Assembly: GCA_038203615.1 (NCBI GenBank)
Contig: JBBRDU010000006.1
Location: 7,138-71,137 of the forward strand
DNA length: 64,000 nucleotides
Reading direction: 5' to 3'
Origin: JBBRDU01 sp038203615
Lineage (GTDB): Bacteria; Verrucomicrobiota; Verrucomicrobiia; Chthoniobacterales; UBA10450
Shown here piece by piece: positions 42,382 to 50,832 of the stretch. The stretch's first letter is position 1. The number at the start of each line of letters is the position of its first letter. Below the pieces are notes generated by a model. That model was not told where the DNA came from, ran no database searches, and worked only from the letters and a program-made list of their open reading frames with translations. A program made the position numbers and the translations under genes.

Positions 42382-43045
42382 GCTCCAGAGAGCGCCGCCT
42401 AACTGACAAATTTTGACCACGGATGGCACGGATAACACGGATGGGGGAGGCAGGGGGCGGGGGAGGATTGACTGGGATCGGCGAGTTCCAAGTCGCCGGA
42501 CTTTTAAGTCTTTATGCTTCTGATTTCTTATCCGCGAAATCCGCGGTTAAATCTTCGCCGAAATCCGCTGCTTGCTCGCCATGGCGCGAAATCCGCGGTG
42601 ACAAAGGACACGGAGGAATTGCGGATTGCGCAAGAGAGTCAGTCAGCCGCCTACGCCAAAGCGACGGCGAACCAGGGGATTTGCCAGATTTTTTTGGACC
42701 CATTTTTAATCCTGTAAATCTCTCCGCGGTGAGTCCGTCCCTCGGCGGACCTGTTCATCCTGTCGGATTTCCTGGCTTTCTGTCCGCCACCGGACGGACT
42801 CGCTGCGGCGAGCTTTTCTGATTCAACACTTTTTCATCTGCGAAATCTGCGAGAAATCTGCGTCATCTGCGGTCCGTTCTGATGGTGCTTCATCGGTCGT
42901 AGACCGCGGCGCGAAGCTTTATCACCGTCCGATTTATCGAATGCGTGTTGACTTTGTGCGCTTCTGTTGCAAGTAGCCGCGATCTTTGATTCCAGCAGAG
43001 CTGGATGAACGGCGGTAAGGACCCAAATCCAGTTTCGATAAAAAA
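42382..43045. repeat. Long non-coding spacer of degenerate CCGCGG/AAATCCGC repeats
   Basis: I see no gene in these 660 bp. It is built from imperfect repetitions: GACCACGGATGGCACGGATA (42416-42435), CCGCGAAATCCGCGGTTAAA (42531-42550), CGCCGAAATCCGC (42556), CGCGAAATCCGCGGTGA, and ATCTGCGAAATCTGCGAGAA (42837-42856). A related array lies at 44170-44330, so the two flank the collagen-like gene. The CTGTCCGCCACCGGACGGAC element (42779-42798) is shared with 41079. Confidence 0.7.
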
Positions 43046-44035
43046 ATGAAATCCTCCCTCCCATCCATTTCACTCGCTGCTTCTCTCGGCTTCCTCGCGC
43101 TAACATTAGCCACCGCGCAAGCTCAAGGCACCGACCGCCGTGGCCGTCCCCACGTCGACCCAACCCCGGTCGTTGGTCCGACCGGGCCAACTGGTCCAAC
43201 CGGCGCAACGGGTTCGACCGGACCTGCTGGGGCAACCGGCAACAATGGAGCGACTGGTCCGACCGGAACGGCTGGGGCGCCTGGGGCCACTGGCGGGACG
43301 GGGGTAACTGGCGCGACCGGGGCAACAGGGGCAACGGGGATCGCCGGAGTAGCCGGGGCGACTGGCGCAACTGGGGTGCCGGGAAGTAACGGAAACACCG
43401 GTCCTACCGGGCCCGAAGTTTCTTCCGCACTAGCTTATGTCTACAACACCGCTGCTGAAGTCGTCGCCGGTAATGGCTCTGTTTCGTTCGGCAACAGCGG
43501 ACCGGCTCGGAACATAACAATCACTGGATCGACCAGTTTAGCGTTAGCCATGGACGGAACCTACCTTCTTGAATTTCATGTTCGCGGCAATTCGGGGAAT
43601 TCAGGCGCAATTGTGTTTCAACTCGACGCCAATGGTATCCAAATCCCGGGATCTCAATACTCCAGCCAGCTTCCGCCGGTTTCGTTTGCCGCTCCCAGTT
43701 CGCCCAATGCGGCGGCCTCCTCCAACAGTTCCACTGTGGCGGTCAACGGCATGGTCACTGCGGAACTGGCGGTTGGCACGATTATCAGTCTACAAAATGC
43801 CACTCCCCTGGCCGCAGCCGTCTCGCTTCCCGGTGATGTAAACAATCCCGTCAACGCTTCCTTGCGGATCGAGCGAATCGGGCCCTTGGTCGGAGCGACC
43901 GGCATGACTGGTCCGACCGGGCCGACTGGTATTACCGGCCCAACCGGCCCAACGGGTTGCCTGGCTTCGGGCGCCCCCTGTGGTTATAGCGGGCAGTGTT
44001 GTTCCGGGCTTTGCAGCAGTGGCGTCTGCCAATAA
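43046..44035 (+). CDS. Exported collagen-like protein with C-terminal knottin-like motif
   Basis: The 329-residue protein has a signal peptide (SISLAASLGFLALTLATAQA). A Gly-x-Thr/Pro collagen-like tract follows (GPTGPTGPTGATGSTGP and on, about 44-129). A beta-rich globular domain (130-282), with SSALAYVYNTAAEVVAGNGS and YLLEFHVRGN, recalls the C1q/TNF-like domain of BclA-type proteins. A second short collagen tract (286-305) leads to a cysteine motif C-x6-C-x5-CC-x3-C-x4-C at the C-terminus, the cysteine pattern of inhibitor cystine knots. It is probably a trimeric surface filament with a disulfide-stabilised tip. Repetitive DNA accompanies the collagen tracts. Confidence 0.85.
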   Translation: MKSSLPSISLAASLGFLALTLATAQAQGTDRRGRPHVDPTPVVGPTGPTGPTGATGSTGPAGATGNNGATGPTGTAGAPGATGGTGVTGATGATGATGIAGVAGATGATGVPGSNGNTGPTGPEVSSALAYVYNTAAEVVAGNGSVSFGNSGPARNITITGSTSLALAMDGTYLLEFHVRGNSGNSGAIVFQLDANGIQIPGSQYSSQLPPVSFAAPSSPNAAASSNSSTVAVNGMVTAELAVGTIISLQNATPLAAAVSLPGDVNNPVNASLRIERIGPLVGATGMTGPTGPTGITGPTGPTGCLASGAPCGYSGQCCSGLCSSGVCQ

Positions 44036-44364
44036 CGCAGGTTGGTTAACGAGACGGCGACCGGAACAACGGAGCCGTAGCCATGGGCAAATAATTGCGA
44101 TTGGATTAGCCTTCGGAGCAGCCCGTTTCCAAATAACGATCCGTAAAGCGGATGCGGCCTAACAAGCAGCCGCCGCGGAAAATTTTGACCGCGGATTACA
44201 CGGCACGGATCAGGAACAGAAATCCAGATTCGTATTTTTTTATATCTGCGCAATCCGCATCATCCGCGGTTTAATCTTGCCGAAATCCGCAGCCTGTCCG
44301 CAGTTGCAGATTATCTGCGGCCCATTCTGACGCGGCACTTCACACGAGCGTGACTGATGGTAGA
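44036..44364. repeat. Non-coding spacer with CCGCGGATT-type repeats
   Basis: No gene is supported. TTTTGACCGCGGATTACACG (44187-44206), CTGCGCAATCCGCATCATCC, GCGGTTTAATCTTGCCGAAA and ATTATCTGCGGCCC match the style of the spacer at 42382-43045. Confidence 0.65.
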
Positions 44365-46422
44365 ATGAATTTTATGTTCGGAAATGTGAACGTCGCGCTG
44401 CGCAAAAACGCTCTCGCGGGTCTGGCAGGCCCGCTTCTGCTCTGTGCCCTCCTCGCGGCTTACGCCAATCATTTTCAGAACAGCTTCCACTTCGACGACG
44501 CGCATACCATCGTAAACAACGCGGCCATCCAGGAGCTGCGAAATATTCCGCTCTTCTTCCGCGACGCCACGACCTTCAGCGCGCTTCCGAGCAACCAATC
44601 GTATCGCCCACTTGTCTCGACTCTCCTCGCCATCGACTACTGGCTCGGCGGTGGATTGCATCCGTTCTGGTTTCATGTCTCCATTTTTGCGCTTTTCCTT
44701 GCGCTCACCTTGCTGCTCGCGTTTGTCATTCGGCGCCTGCTCGATGCAACTGCGATCTCAGCGCGCCACAGCTGGATCGCGCTGACCGCGGCGGCCTGCT
44801 ACGGACTGCACCCGGCCAATGCCGACACGGTGAACTACATCATTGCGTCGGCCGAAGTGATTTCCACCCTCGGCGTAGTGGCCTCTTTCGCCCTTTACCT
44901 CGGCTTCCAAAATCTGCGCCGGTATTACCTTTTTGTTCTCCCGGCCGCCATCGCCATCCTGGCGAAGCCGCCCGCCGCGATTTTCGTGGTGCTCTTCGCG
45001 ATCTATCGGCTGATCTGTAGGCACGGCCCTGCAGGCCGTGACACGTTTCGCAGAGGCGTGGCTACAAAGGCTTATTTCAAGGAAGCCATCCCGCCTTTCC
45101 TGATTTGCGCAGCCATGCTGCTTTTCGTGCAGGGCATGACGCCGCGCACCTGGATTGCCGGCGCGGCCAACCCGCATCATTACCTGATCACGCAGCCCTA
45201 CGTGGCGTGGCTCTATTTCAAAACGTTCTTCTGGCCGAACACTCTTTCCGTCGATTACGACCTGAATCCCTTTAGCATGACCAACGATGTGCGCACTTTC
45301 AGCGACGTTCTCACGATGAGGCGTTTCTGGGCAGGCGTCGCCTTTGCCGTTCTTATCACCGCCATGGCGATCGCGGCTGCCGTCTTCCGGAGGACACGCG
45401 TGATCGGGTTCGGCCTGCTCTGGTTTCTGATCGCGCTGCTTCCGACCTCGCTTCTCCCCTTGGCTGAAGTGATGAAAGATCATCGCACCTTTCTGCCCTA
45501 CATCGGACTCGTTATCGCCGCGGCCGGCGCGGCTGCGTGGCTGATCGATTGTAGGGGAAGCGGCCTGCTTCCCGAGGGAAGAGAACTCCGAAAGCTTTCG
45601 CGAGCGGGCAGTCTTTCCCTACAGAATCGCGAAGCGCGACGTGGTCTCTCGGTAAGAATGGCTGGCCTCGGTGCGGTGGCACTATTTCTCTGCGCCAGCG
45701 GCTATGCCACGTTTCAACGGAACAAAGTTTGGAGAACCGAGGAAACACTCTGGCACGACGTCACGATCAAGAGTCCACGGAACGGCCGGGGCCTGATGAA
45801 CTACGGCAACACTTTGATGGCGCGCGGCGATTACGCTGGCGCGCTGGACTATTTTCATCGCGCCCAGGTGTTCACGCCGCGGTATCCGGTGCTTCTGATC
45901 AATCTGGCTATCGCCGAAGACGCTACCAAACAAAGCGCGGTCGCCGAGCAATATTTCAAAGAAGCAATGCGCCTCGCGCCAGCCACGCCGGACAGTTACA
46001 CCTACTACGCTCGCTTCCTGCTCGATCACTCGCGCACGTCGGCGGCCCGGACGCTTTTGCAGAGCGCTCTCGCATTAAGCCCCGGCGATCTCACCGCGCG
46101 CGATCTCCTGGCGCGAGCGGACCAACAAACCGACCAACTACCGGTCGCAGCAACGCCGGAGTCTTACCTCGATCTCAGCCTGCAGCTTTACCGGGACGGC
46201 CGTTTCGCGGAATCGATCGAGGCCAGCCGGAGAGCGCTCGCGCTGCGGCCCGGTTACGCGGAAGCATGGAACAACATCGGCGCCGCTTACAATAAGCTCG
46301 GGCAATTCGATCAAGGCGCGGCCGCCTGCGAGCAGGCGCTTCGGGACAAGCCGGACTTCGAGCTGGCCCGTAATAATCTGCGATACGCCCGGGAGATGAA
46401 GGCGCGTGAAGGTAAAAAGTAG
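44365..46422 (+). CDS. TMTC-like membrane protein with C-terminal TPR repeats
   Basis: The product (685 residues from the ATG at 44365; GTG 44350 and ATG 44374 are alternatives) has an N-terminal polytopic half with FHFDDAHTIVNN and SYRPLVSTLLAIDYWLGGG, the acidic and R-P-L motifs of PMT/TMTC-type mannosyltransferase-like proteins. The C-terminal half has TPR units (YGNTLMARGDYAGALDYFHR, YKEAMRLAP-like and LDLSLQLYRDGRFAESIEAS). Two loops between membrane helices carry extra arginine-rich residues encoded by palindromic repeats (45016-45067 and 45550-45624). It may glycosylate or organise exported proteins; this is inferred from the family. Confidence 0.82.
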   Translation: MNFMFGNVNVALRKNALAGLAGPLLLCALLAAYANHFQNSFHFDDAHTIVNNAAIQELRNIPLFFRDATTFSALPSNQSYRPLVSTLLAIDYWLGGGLHPFWFHVSIFALFLALTLLLAFVIRRLLDATAISARHSWIALTAAACYGLHPANADTVNYIIASAEVISTLGVVASFALYLGFQNLRRYYLFVLPAAIAILAKPPAAIFVVLFAIYRLICRHGPAGRDTFRRGVATKAYFKEAIPPFLICAAMLLFVQGMTPRTWIAGAANPHHYLITQPYVAWLYFKTFFWPNTLSVDYDLNPFSMTNDVRTFSDVLTMRRFWAGVAFAVLITAMAIAAAVFRRTRVIGFGLLWFLIALLPTSLLPLAEVMKDHRTFLPYIGLVIAAAGAAAWLIDCRGSGLLPEGRELRKLSRAGSLSLQNREARRGLSVRMAGLGAVALFLCASGYATFQRNKVWRTEETLWHDVTIKSPRNGRGLMNYGNTLMARGDYAGALDYFHRAQVFTPRYPVLLINLAIAEDATKQSAVAEQYFKEAMRLAPATPDSYTYYARFLLDHSRTSAARTLLQSALALSPGDLTARDLLARADQQTDQLPVAATPESYLDLSLQLYRDGRFAESIEASRRALALRPGYAEAWNNIGAAYNKLGQFDQGAAACEQALRDKPDFELARNNLRYAREMKAREGKK
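45016..45067. repeat. Palindromic repeat inside TPR membrane-protein gene
   Basis: TGTAGGCACGGCCCTGCAGG followed by CCGTGACACG and, 20 bp later, GTGGCTACAAA: a CACGGCC-CTGCA-GGCCGTG hairpin flanked by TGTAG and CTACA. It encodes CRHGPAGRDTFRRGVATK in frame, between hydrophobic helices. Confidence 0.75.
45550..45624. repeat. TAGGGGAAGC-type repeat inside TPR membrane-protein gene
   Basis: TGTAGGGGAAGCGGCCTGCT followed by TCCCGAGGGAAG, then AGTCTTTCCCTACAGA, is a copy of the dispersed family seen at 5494, 37396 and 60533. It encodes C-R-G-S-G-L-L-P-E-G-R and on to S-L-S-L-Q-N in frame. Confidence 0.75.
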
Positions 46423-46739
46423 CCCAATGTGGGAGGGGCCTCAGGGCCGCGACCGTCCGAAGAATTGGACGGCTCTGCAGAGCGTCGCCCTACCGGAGTA
46501 ATTGCATGAGAAGGCAGGAAAGCAGAAGCGATGGCTCGTATTTTCCTGATTTCCTGATTCAATATTCCCCGCTCTTTTCATCTTTGTCATCCAATCATCC
46601 TGAGCCGTTGCAGGGCAAGCGCACCGCTTGCCGGCCTGGTGCGATCGGCGGTCATAGACCGCCGCTACAGGAGCGTCCTCCTCGGCTTCCATTTCTTCCT
46701 CTCCCTTGCCAAGGGCGAGGGTGGGGTGAGGGTTCGTGC
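46423..46739. repeat. Intergenic cluster of dispersed repeats
   Basis: No gene is seen. It holds GATCGGCGGTCATAGACCGC followed by CGCTACAG (46643-46670, the inverted GTAGCGGCGG family), GGCAAGCGCACCGCTTGCC (46614-46632) and a CTCTCCCTTGCCAAGGGCGA followed by GGGTGGGGTGAGGG unit (46690-46732). Confidence 0.7.
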
Positions 46740-47066
46740 ATGTTTCGACTTCTTTGGCTGATCACTTGCCTGGCGGTGGTGGAGGGGCGCGGCGAGCCCG
46801 CGAAAATCCGTTACGTCGCCATCGGCGATTCCTATTCCATTGGCGATGGTGCTTCCCCTAACGAATCGTGGCCGGCGCGGTTGACGCGTCATTTGAACGC
46901 ACAGGGTTTGCCCGTGGATCTGGTGGCCAATCCATCCCGGACCGGCTGGACCACCCAGCAGGCAATCGACCGCGAACTTCCCGTGCTGGTCAATATGGCC
47001 CCGAACTTCGCCACTCTCCAAATCGGGGTGATCTTTCCCGTCGCCCATCAAATGGTGGCAGAGTGA
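46740..47066 (+). pseudogene. Truncated SGNH/GDSL hydrolase
   Basis: The ATG at 46740 gives 108 residues with a signal peptide (MFRLLWLITCLAVVEGRG). It has the SGNH block I (VAIGDSYSIGDG) with catalytic-type Ser, block II region (VANPSRTGWTTQQAI) and the start of block III (FATLQIGV). At that point the expected N-D is replaced by IFPVAHQMVAE and a stop. The half containing block V (DxxH) is missing. A palindromic repeat follows at 47078-47125, so a repeat-mediated deletion is a likely cause. Confidence 0.75.
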
Positions 47067-47077
47067 ACGGTTTCTGC

Positions 47078-47125
47078 AGTCACGGCGCTCTGCCGGCCAC
47101 GCCCTAGCAGCGCGACGGCGGGTCG
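47078..47125. repeat. Palindromic repeat adjoining truncated hydrolase
   Basis: CACGGCGCTCTGCCGGCCAC followed by GCCCTAGCAGCGCGACGGCG is the inverted near-copy of 37330-37379. It lies where the SGNH hydrolase gene breaks off. Confidence 0.7.
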
Positions 47126-47215
47126 CCGTGCCTTCGCTCCGCTAGGGCGCGGCAAGCAAAGCGGGGCGGATCAAGTTGTCTGACCTCTGATGCCTGACGT
47201 CCGACATCTGAAAAA

Positions 47216-47287
47216 TGGGCGGTGAGGGTTTCGAACCCCCGACCCTCTCGGTGTAAACGAGACGCTCTACCACTGAGCTAACCGCCC
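47216..47287 (-). tRNA. tRNA-Val (anticodon TAC)
   Basis: On the minus strand, GGGCGGTTAGCTCAGTGGTA begins a complete cloverleaf: a GGGCGGT/ACCGCCC-type acceptor with discriminator A, D-loop AGTGGTA, anticodon arm CTCG-TTTACAC-CGAG (TAC reads GUA, Val), and GGGGGTTCGAAACCCTC T-arm. The CCA end is not encoded. The gene is the source of partial copies at 50519-50559 and 53032-53050. Confidence 0.95.
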
Positions 47288-47500
47288 GAAGCTTTTGAAC
47301 CGCCAAGACTTAACGTGCTTCAGCGGCTGATGCAATAAGGGTAGGGCCACCCGTTTTGCCCCCCTGATGATTTTCCGTCAGCCCACTCCTGTCCAGAAAA
47401 GTCAGGCGGGAACGATCATCGGATCGGGTGACGTCTTTCCGCGAATCGATCAACCGGGTGGAGCGGATTTATAACAGGAAAGGATCGACGCCGACCACCA
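47288..47500. repeat. tRNA-Val-flank repeat, copy A
   Basis: The sequence directly upstream of tRNA-Val (reading its strand), from CGAAGCTTTTGAACCGCCAA through GGGCCACCCGTTTTGCCCCC to CCTGTCCAGAAAAGTCAGG and GTGGAGCGGATTTATAACAG, recurs as copies B-E downstream. It has no coding capacity. Confidence 0.8.
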
Positions 47501-47591
47501 CTATTGTCTTTTTTCTGCCACGGCGGTACGCTCGGTGAGAATCTGAAATCGTGGCACCGGAACCGATTCGCGACTTGATGAGGAGCTTCCA

Positions 47592-48785
47592 ATGTTAGAC
47601 AGGATGAAGCCGGCCACGGCCCGGTGGCTCGCCGGCGGCGCGTGGAGCGTGGCGCTCGTCGTCATCTCCATTCGCGTGTGGTTCAAACCCGGTGCGCATT
47701 CCGTATTCACAAGCTTTCGCGAGGCCGGGGCGCATTGGGTCAAGGGCGGAGAGCTCTATTATCACGGAAGCAAATTCCTCTACAGCCCGTTGGCGGCCGC
47801 GTGGTTCGCGCCTTTCTCCTTTCTTTCCGAGAATGTGGCGGGAATTACATGGCGATTACTGGGCGGGATCCTCCTGCCGGTCGCGGTCTACACGGCGGCT
47901 CGCTTTGTTTGGCCGCACCCTGAGTCCCGGAAAGGATCATGGGCGCTCGTGGCGCTTCTTCCTTTGTCGCTTAGCAATCTAAATAATGGCCAGGCAAATC
48001 CATTGGTTTTGGCTCTGCTCATCTTCTCGGTGGTGGCGCTTGTCCGGGAGCACTGGTTTTTCTGCTCTCTTTGTCTCGCCATCGCCAGTTACTTTAAAAT
48101 CTATCCACTCGCCATTGGATTGCTCTTCAGCACTCTGTATTTGAGACGTCTCTCGTGGCGATTGCTCTTGTCGGTTATTGGATTGTTCGCCCTTTCCTTG
48201 TTAATGCAACGGCTGAGCTACGTGCTCGGTCAATACGGCAGTTGGTTTGCCCATTTGGGTGGTATTACCCGGCGTTCGGCCGATGAGTCCCGCGCGTGGC
48301 GCGACGCCTACTTCCTGTTGAGGATGGTACGTATCCCCATCACCCCGGCGGCTTGGGTCGTTCTTGAAGTGTTGGCGGGAATGACTATCGCAGCGTTCTG
48401 CATCCGGGGGGTCTGGCGCTCCTGGCCAGAGAAGCGATTGATCTATGCGGCTTTCGGACTCGGCTGTGTCTGGATGGTTCTCTTCGGCCCCGCCACCGAA
48501 GCCGCCTCTTATATACTTCTCGGGCCCGCGATCATCTACGGCTTGTTCGAGAGTTGCCGGTCGAACGCGCCTAACTGGATTCGGTTCGGGGTGGGAACGG
48601 CTTACGCGGGTCTTCTCCTGGCCGACATCTCCGATTCGTGGCTTCGCCTGAAAGGCCAACTTGTCTATGCGCGCGCGTTCCAACCGTTCGTCGCAACCCT
48701 ATTTCTCGCTACGCTTATCGTCTGGTTGGCTCGCGACGAATACTGGAGAGCGACGCCGGACGAGGCAGTCGACGAATCGAACTAA
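47592..48785 (+). CDS. GT87/DUF2029-like membrane glycosyltransferase
   Basis: The 397-residue protein has about nine to ten hydrophobic helices. It also carries the family-typical FLYSPLAAAWFAPFSFL segment near residue 58 and N-L-N-N-G-Q-A-N-P at about 128-136. GT87 (mannosyltransferase, DUF2029) enzymes use polyprenyl-phosphate sugars to decorate glycolipids or lipoglycans. The start ATG at 47592 has an AGGAG upstream (47581-47585). It is convergent with the ArnT-like gene, and the pair lies between tRNA-Val repeat copies A and E/B. Confidence 0.8.
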   Translation: MLDRMKPATARWLAGGAWSVALVVISIRVWFKPGAHSVFTSFREAGAHWVKGGELYYHGSKFLYSPLAAAWFAPFSFLSENVAGITWRLLGGILLPVAVYTAARFVWPHPESRKGSWALVALLPLSLSNLNNGQANPLVLALLIFSVVALVREHWFFCSLCLAIASYFKIYPLAIGLLFSTLYLRRLSWRLLLSVIGLFALSLLMQRLSYVLGQYGSWFAHLGGITRRSADESRAWRDAYFLLRMVRIPITPAAWVVLEVLAGMTIAAFCIRGVWRSWPEKRLIYAAFGLGCVWMVLFGPATEAASYILLGPAIIYGLFESCRSNAPNWIRFGVGTAYAGLLLADISDSWLRLKGQLVYARAFQPFVATLFLATLIVWLARDEYWRATPDEAVDESN

Positions 48786-48796
48786 GATTTATCCCC

Positions 48797-50218
48797 TCAT
48801 TCTTCCACCGCAAATAACAGGACGGTTTCATCTCGATAATCGGTCAATCGCAGGACCGGGCGCGCTCTCCGCGGAGTCCATTGCTGGCTTGCCCCTGCTT
48901 CCCGCTCCTTTTCCGGGCGCACCACAAAATAATGCGTTTCATAGGGAAGTTCCGCGACGCTGCCGACGTAGATCACCGGCGGGTGGATATAAAAGAAGAA
49001 GAGCTGATAGTTAGGGTCGACTGCAAACAGGGTTTCTCCTTTAGGAACGACCGCGTTAATCTGGCTGGCAATATTTCTTACCTTCGGTCGAGACTTGGAA
49101 GCGATCGCGCTTAGCGGAAATCCGATTAATCCCATCAGGATGGCGAGCCCGACGAAAACAGGAGCGATCAGTGACCATAACGGTTTCGGACCGCGCAGCC
49201 AGGTTGGCTTTGCGAACGCGTCCTCGTCGAAGGCCATTTCCATGAACAAGCAAAATGGAGCGAGTACGGGGAGGGTATAGCGCGGGGCCGCGCCCGGCAT
49301 AAGGCTGATAGCGATGAGAGGAATAGCGGTGCTGTAGGCCAGGCCACGAGCCAGGCGCCGATCGTTTTCATCCTGAAATTTTTCAAATCGGACGAACGGG
49401 ACGACGAGTAGCCACGGCAGAAAGTAAACGAGGGCCCGAGGAATGGTAAGGATCCAGACATGAAAATGGAAATAATCGCCAGTCACTCTTCCGGCGAACT
49501 GCTCCCACCACTTGCTTATGACGGCGGTATTTTCGTGCGTCTGGGCGAAAGGGAACGCCCAGGCAGAAAAGATCACAAGCATAAGCAAAAGACCGGCGAG
49601 ATGCGCGGGATGAAATAGCGGTCTCCAGCGTTTCGTTTGCCATGAGAGAGCAAAGACGCATGCATAGAAGAAAATGAGATGAGTGGGACCCTTCGCCAGC
49701 CAGCCAAGGCCCAGAAAAACAGAAGGGACCAGCCATACCAGCCATGGACTGCGCTCTTCGCGCCACCAGCTGAACCAGCAAATCACGGCGAGCGCGCACA
49801 AGGAAACGTAAAGAGCTTCGATTTCGATGGATCGGCCTTTTCCGATAAGGCCGATGTTAGTTAGCCAAATCAGGGCGGCCATTATCCCCCCATGCTCCCC
49901 CTGGCGGCGGCGGGCGAATGTCGTAAATACGAGCGCCACCAATAAAACGAAAAGGACGGACGGTGCGCGTGCCGTCCATTCGTTGCGCGCGCCAAATACC
50001 GCAAATGATGCTGCCACCAGCCAGTTTATGAGCGGCGGTTTGTGCAGGTAGACGTCGCCCCCGATCCGCGGGACAAGGTAGTCACCGCTCTCGAGCATGA
50101 CCACGGCTGGTAAAATCCGGCGCCCCTCCTCACCTTTGATCTCGAACGAGCCCAGGGCCGGCAGAAAGATGGCAGCCCAAACCGCAATCACCACGAGCCA
50201 AGGCGTTGAACGCCACAT
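48797..50218 (-). CDS. ArnT/PMT-like (GT39/GT83) membrane glycosyltransferase
   Basis: The 473-residue polytopic protein shows the N-terminal signature of ArnT/PMT_2 enzymes: EIKGEEGRRILPAVVMLESG, then YLVPRIGGDVYLHKPPLINW. The E-E-x-R motif is the catalytic acidic pair region, and KPPL-x-x-W is diagnostic. About 11 membrane helices precede a soluble C-terminal domain (about 385-473). These enzymes transfer sugars from undecaprenyl-phosphate to lipid A or proteins at the periplasmic face. With the GT87-like gene opposite, it suggests an envelope glycan function for this module. Confidence 0.88.
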   Translation of the reverse strand: MWRSTPWLVVIAVWAAIFLPALGSFEIKGEEGRRILPAVVMLESGDYLVPRIGGDVYLHKPPLINWLVAASFAVFGARNEWTARAPSVLFVLLVALVFTTFARRRQGEHGGIMAALIWLTNIGLIGKGRSIEIEALYVSLCALAVICWFSWWREERSPWLVWLVPSVFLGLGWLAKGPTHLIFFYACVFALSWQTKRWRPLFHPAHLAGLLLMLVIFSAWAFPFAQTHENTAVISKWWEQFAGRVTGDYFHFHVWILTIPRALVYFLPWLLVVPFVRFEKFQDENDRRLARGLAYSTAIPLIAISLMPGAAPRYTLPVLAPFCLFMEMAFDEDAFAKPTWLRGPKPLWSLIAPVFVGLAILMGLIGFPLSAIASKSRPKVRNIASQINAVVPKGETLFAVDPNYQLFFFYIHPPVIYVGSVAELPYETHYFVVRPEKEREAGASQQWTPRRARPVLRLTDYRDETVLLFAVEE

Positions 50219-50832
50219 CGGCTGAGTGTGGAGAGCTTTGTCCAGGCCTGCAAAGAGATTATGCTCACGGCCGCCACCGCCGCCAACCGGTTTTATCGGG
50301 TTCGCTCCATCCGTCCGTTGCCATAGCGTATCACCTCGGCCTCAGGACAGTCTTATTAGGGCCACCCGTTTTGCCCCCCTGGCACCGGAAATTCGGTCTG
50401 CTCCTGTCCGCAAATGTCCACTCGATTGTGTCGGACTGAGTAGGTGGTTTTTCTTTTAACGTCCACACGTGTCGCGATGTTTCCACATCTGTCCTAACGA
50501 GTCGTGAAACTGCAAAAACTCGGTGTAAACGAGACGCTCTACCAATGAGCTAACCGCCCGAAGCTTTTGGACCGCCAAGACTTAACGTGCTTCGGCGGGG
50601 CATGCAATAAGGGTAGGGCCACCCGTTTTGCCCCCCTGATGATTTTCCGAGAGTCCACTCCTGTCCAGAAAAGTCAGGGTCGAACGATGTGAGCACTGGT
50701 CACATTGAGGTGGCCGAGCTGCTTCGAAGCCGAATTTAAGCGGCGAAGCGATGTCTTAGGCCTGATTGCAGCTCGGAAGTGGATTGTTTTGGGATCCGTT
50801 GTCCGGATTTTGACTGCTTTTGGTGTTCCGAT
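50219..50832. repeat. tRNA-Val-derived repeat copies E and B
   Basis: No gene is seen in 614 bp. Copy E (about 50354-50415) has GGGCCACCCGTTTTGCCCCC followed by CTGTCCGCAAATGTCCACTC. Copy B (50519-50687) starts with 41 bp of tRNA-Val sequence (CTCGGTGTAAACGAGACGCT to GCTAACCGCCC) and continues into the same flank as copy A (CGAAGCTTTTGGACCGCCAA to CCTGTCCAGAAAAGTCAGGG). The last 140 bp hold nothing recognised. Confidence 0.85.

Noticed and set aside
50519..50559. Possible second tRNA-Val
   Set aside because: Only the 5' half (acceptor strand, D arm and anticodon arm) is present; the T arm and 3' acceptor strand are missing, so it is a remnant.
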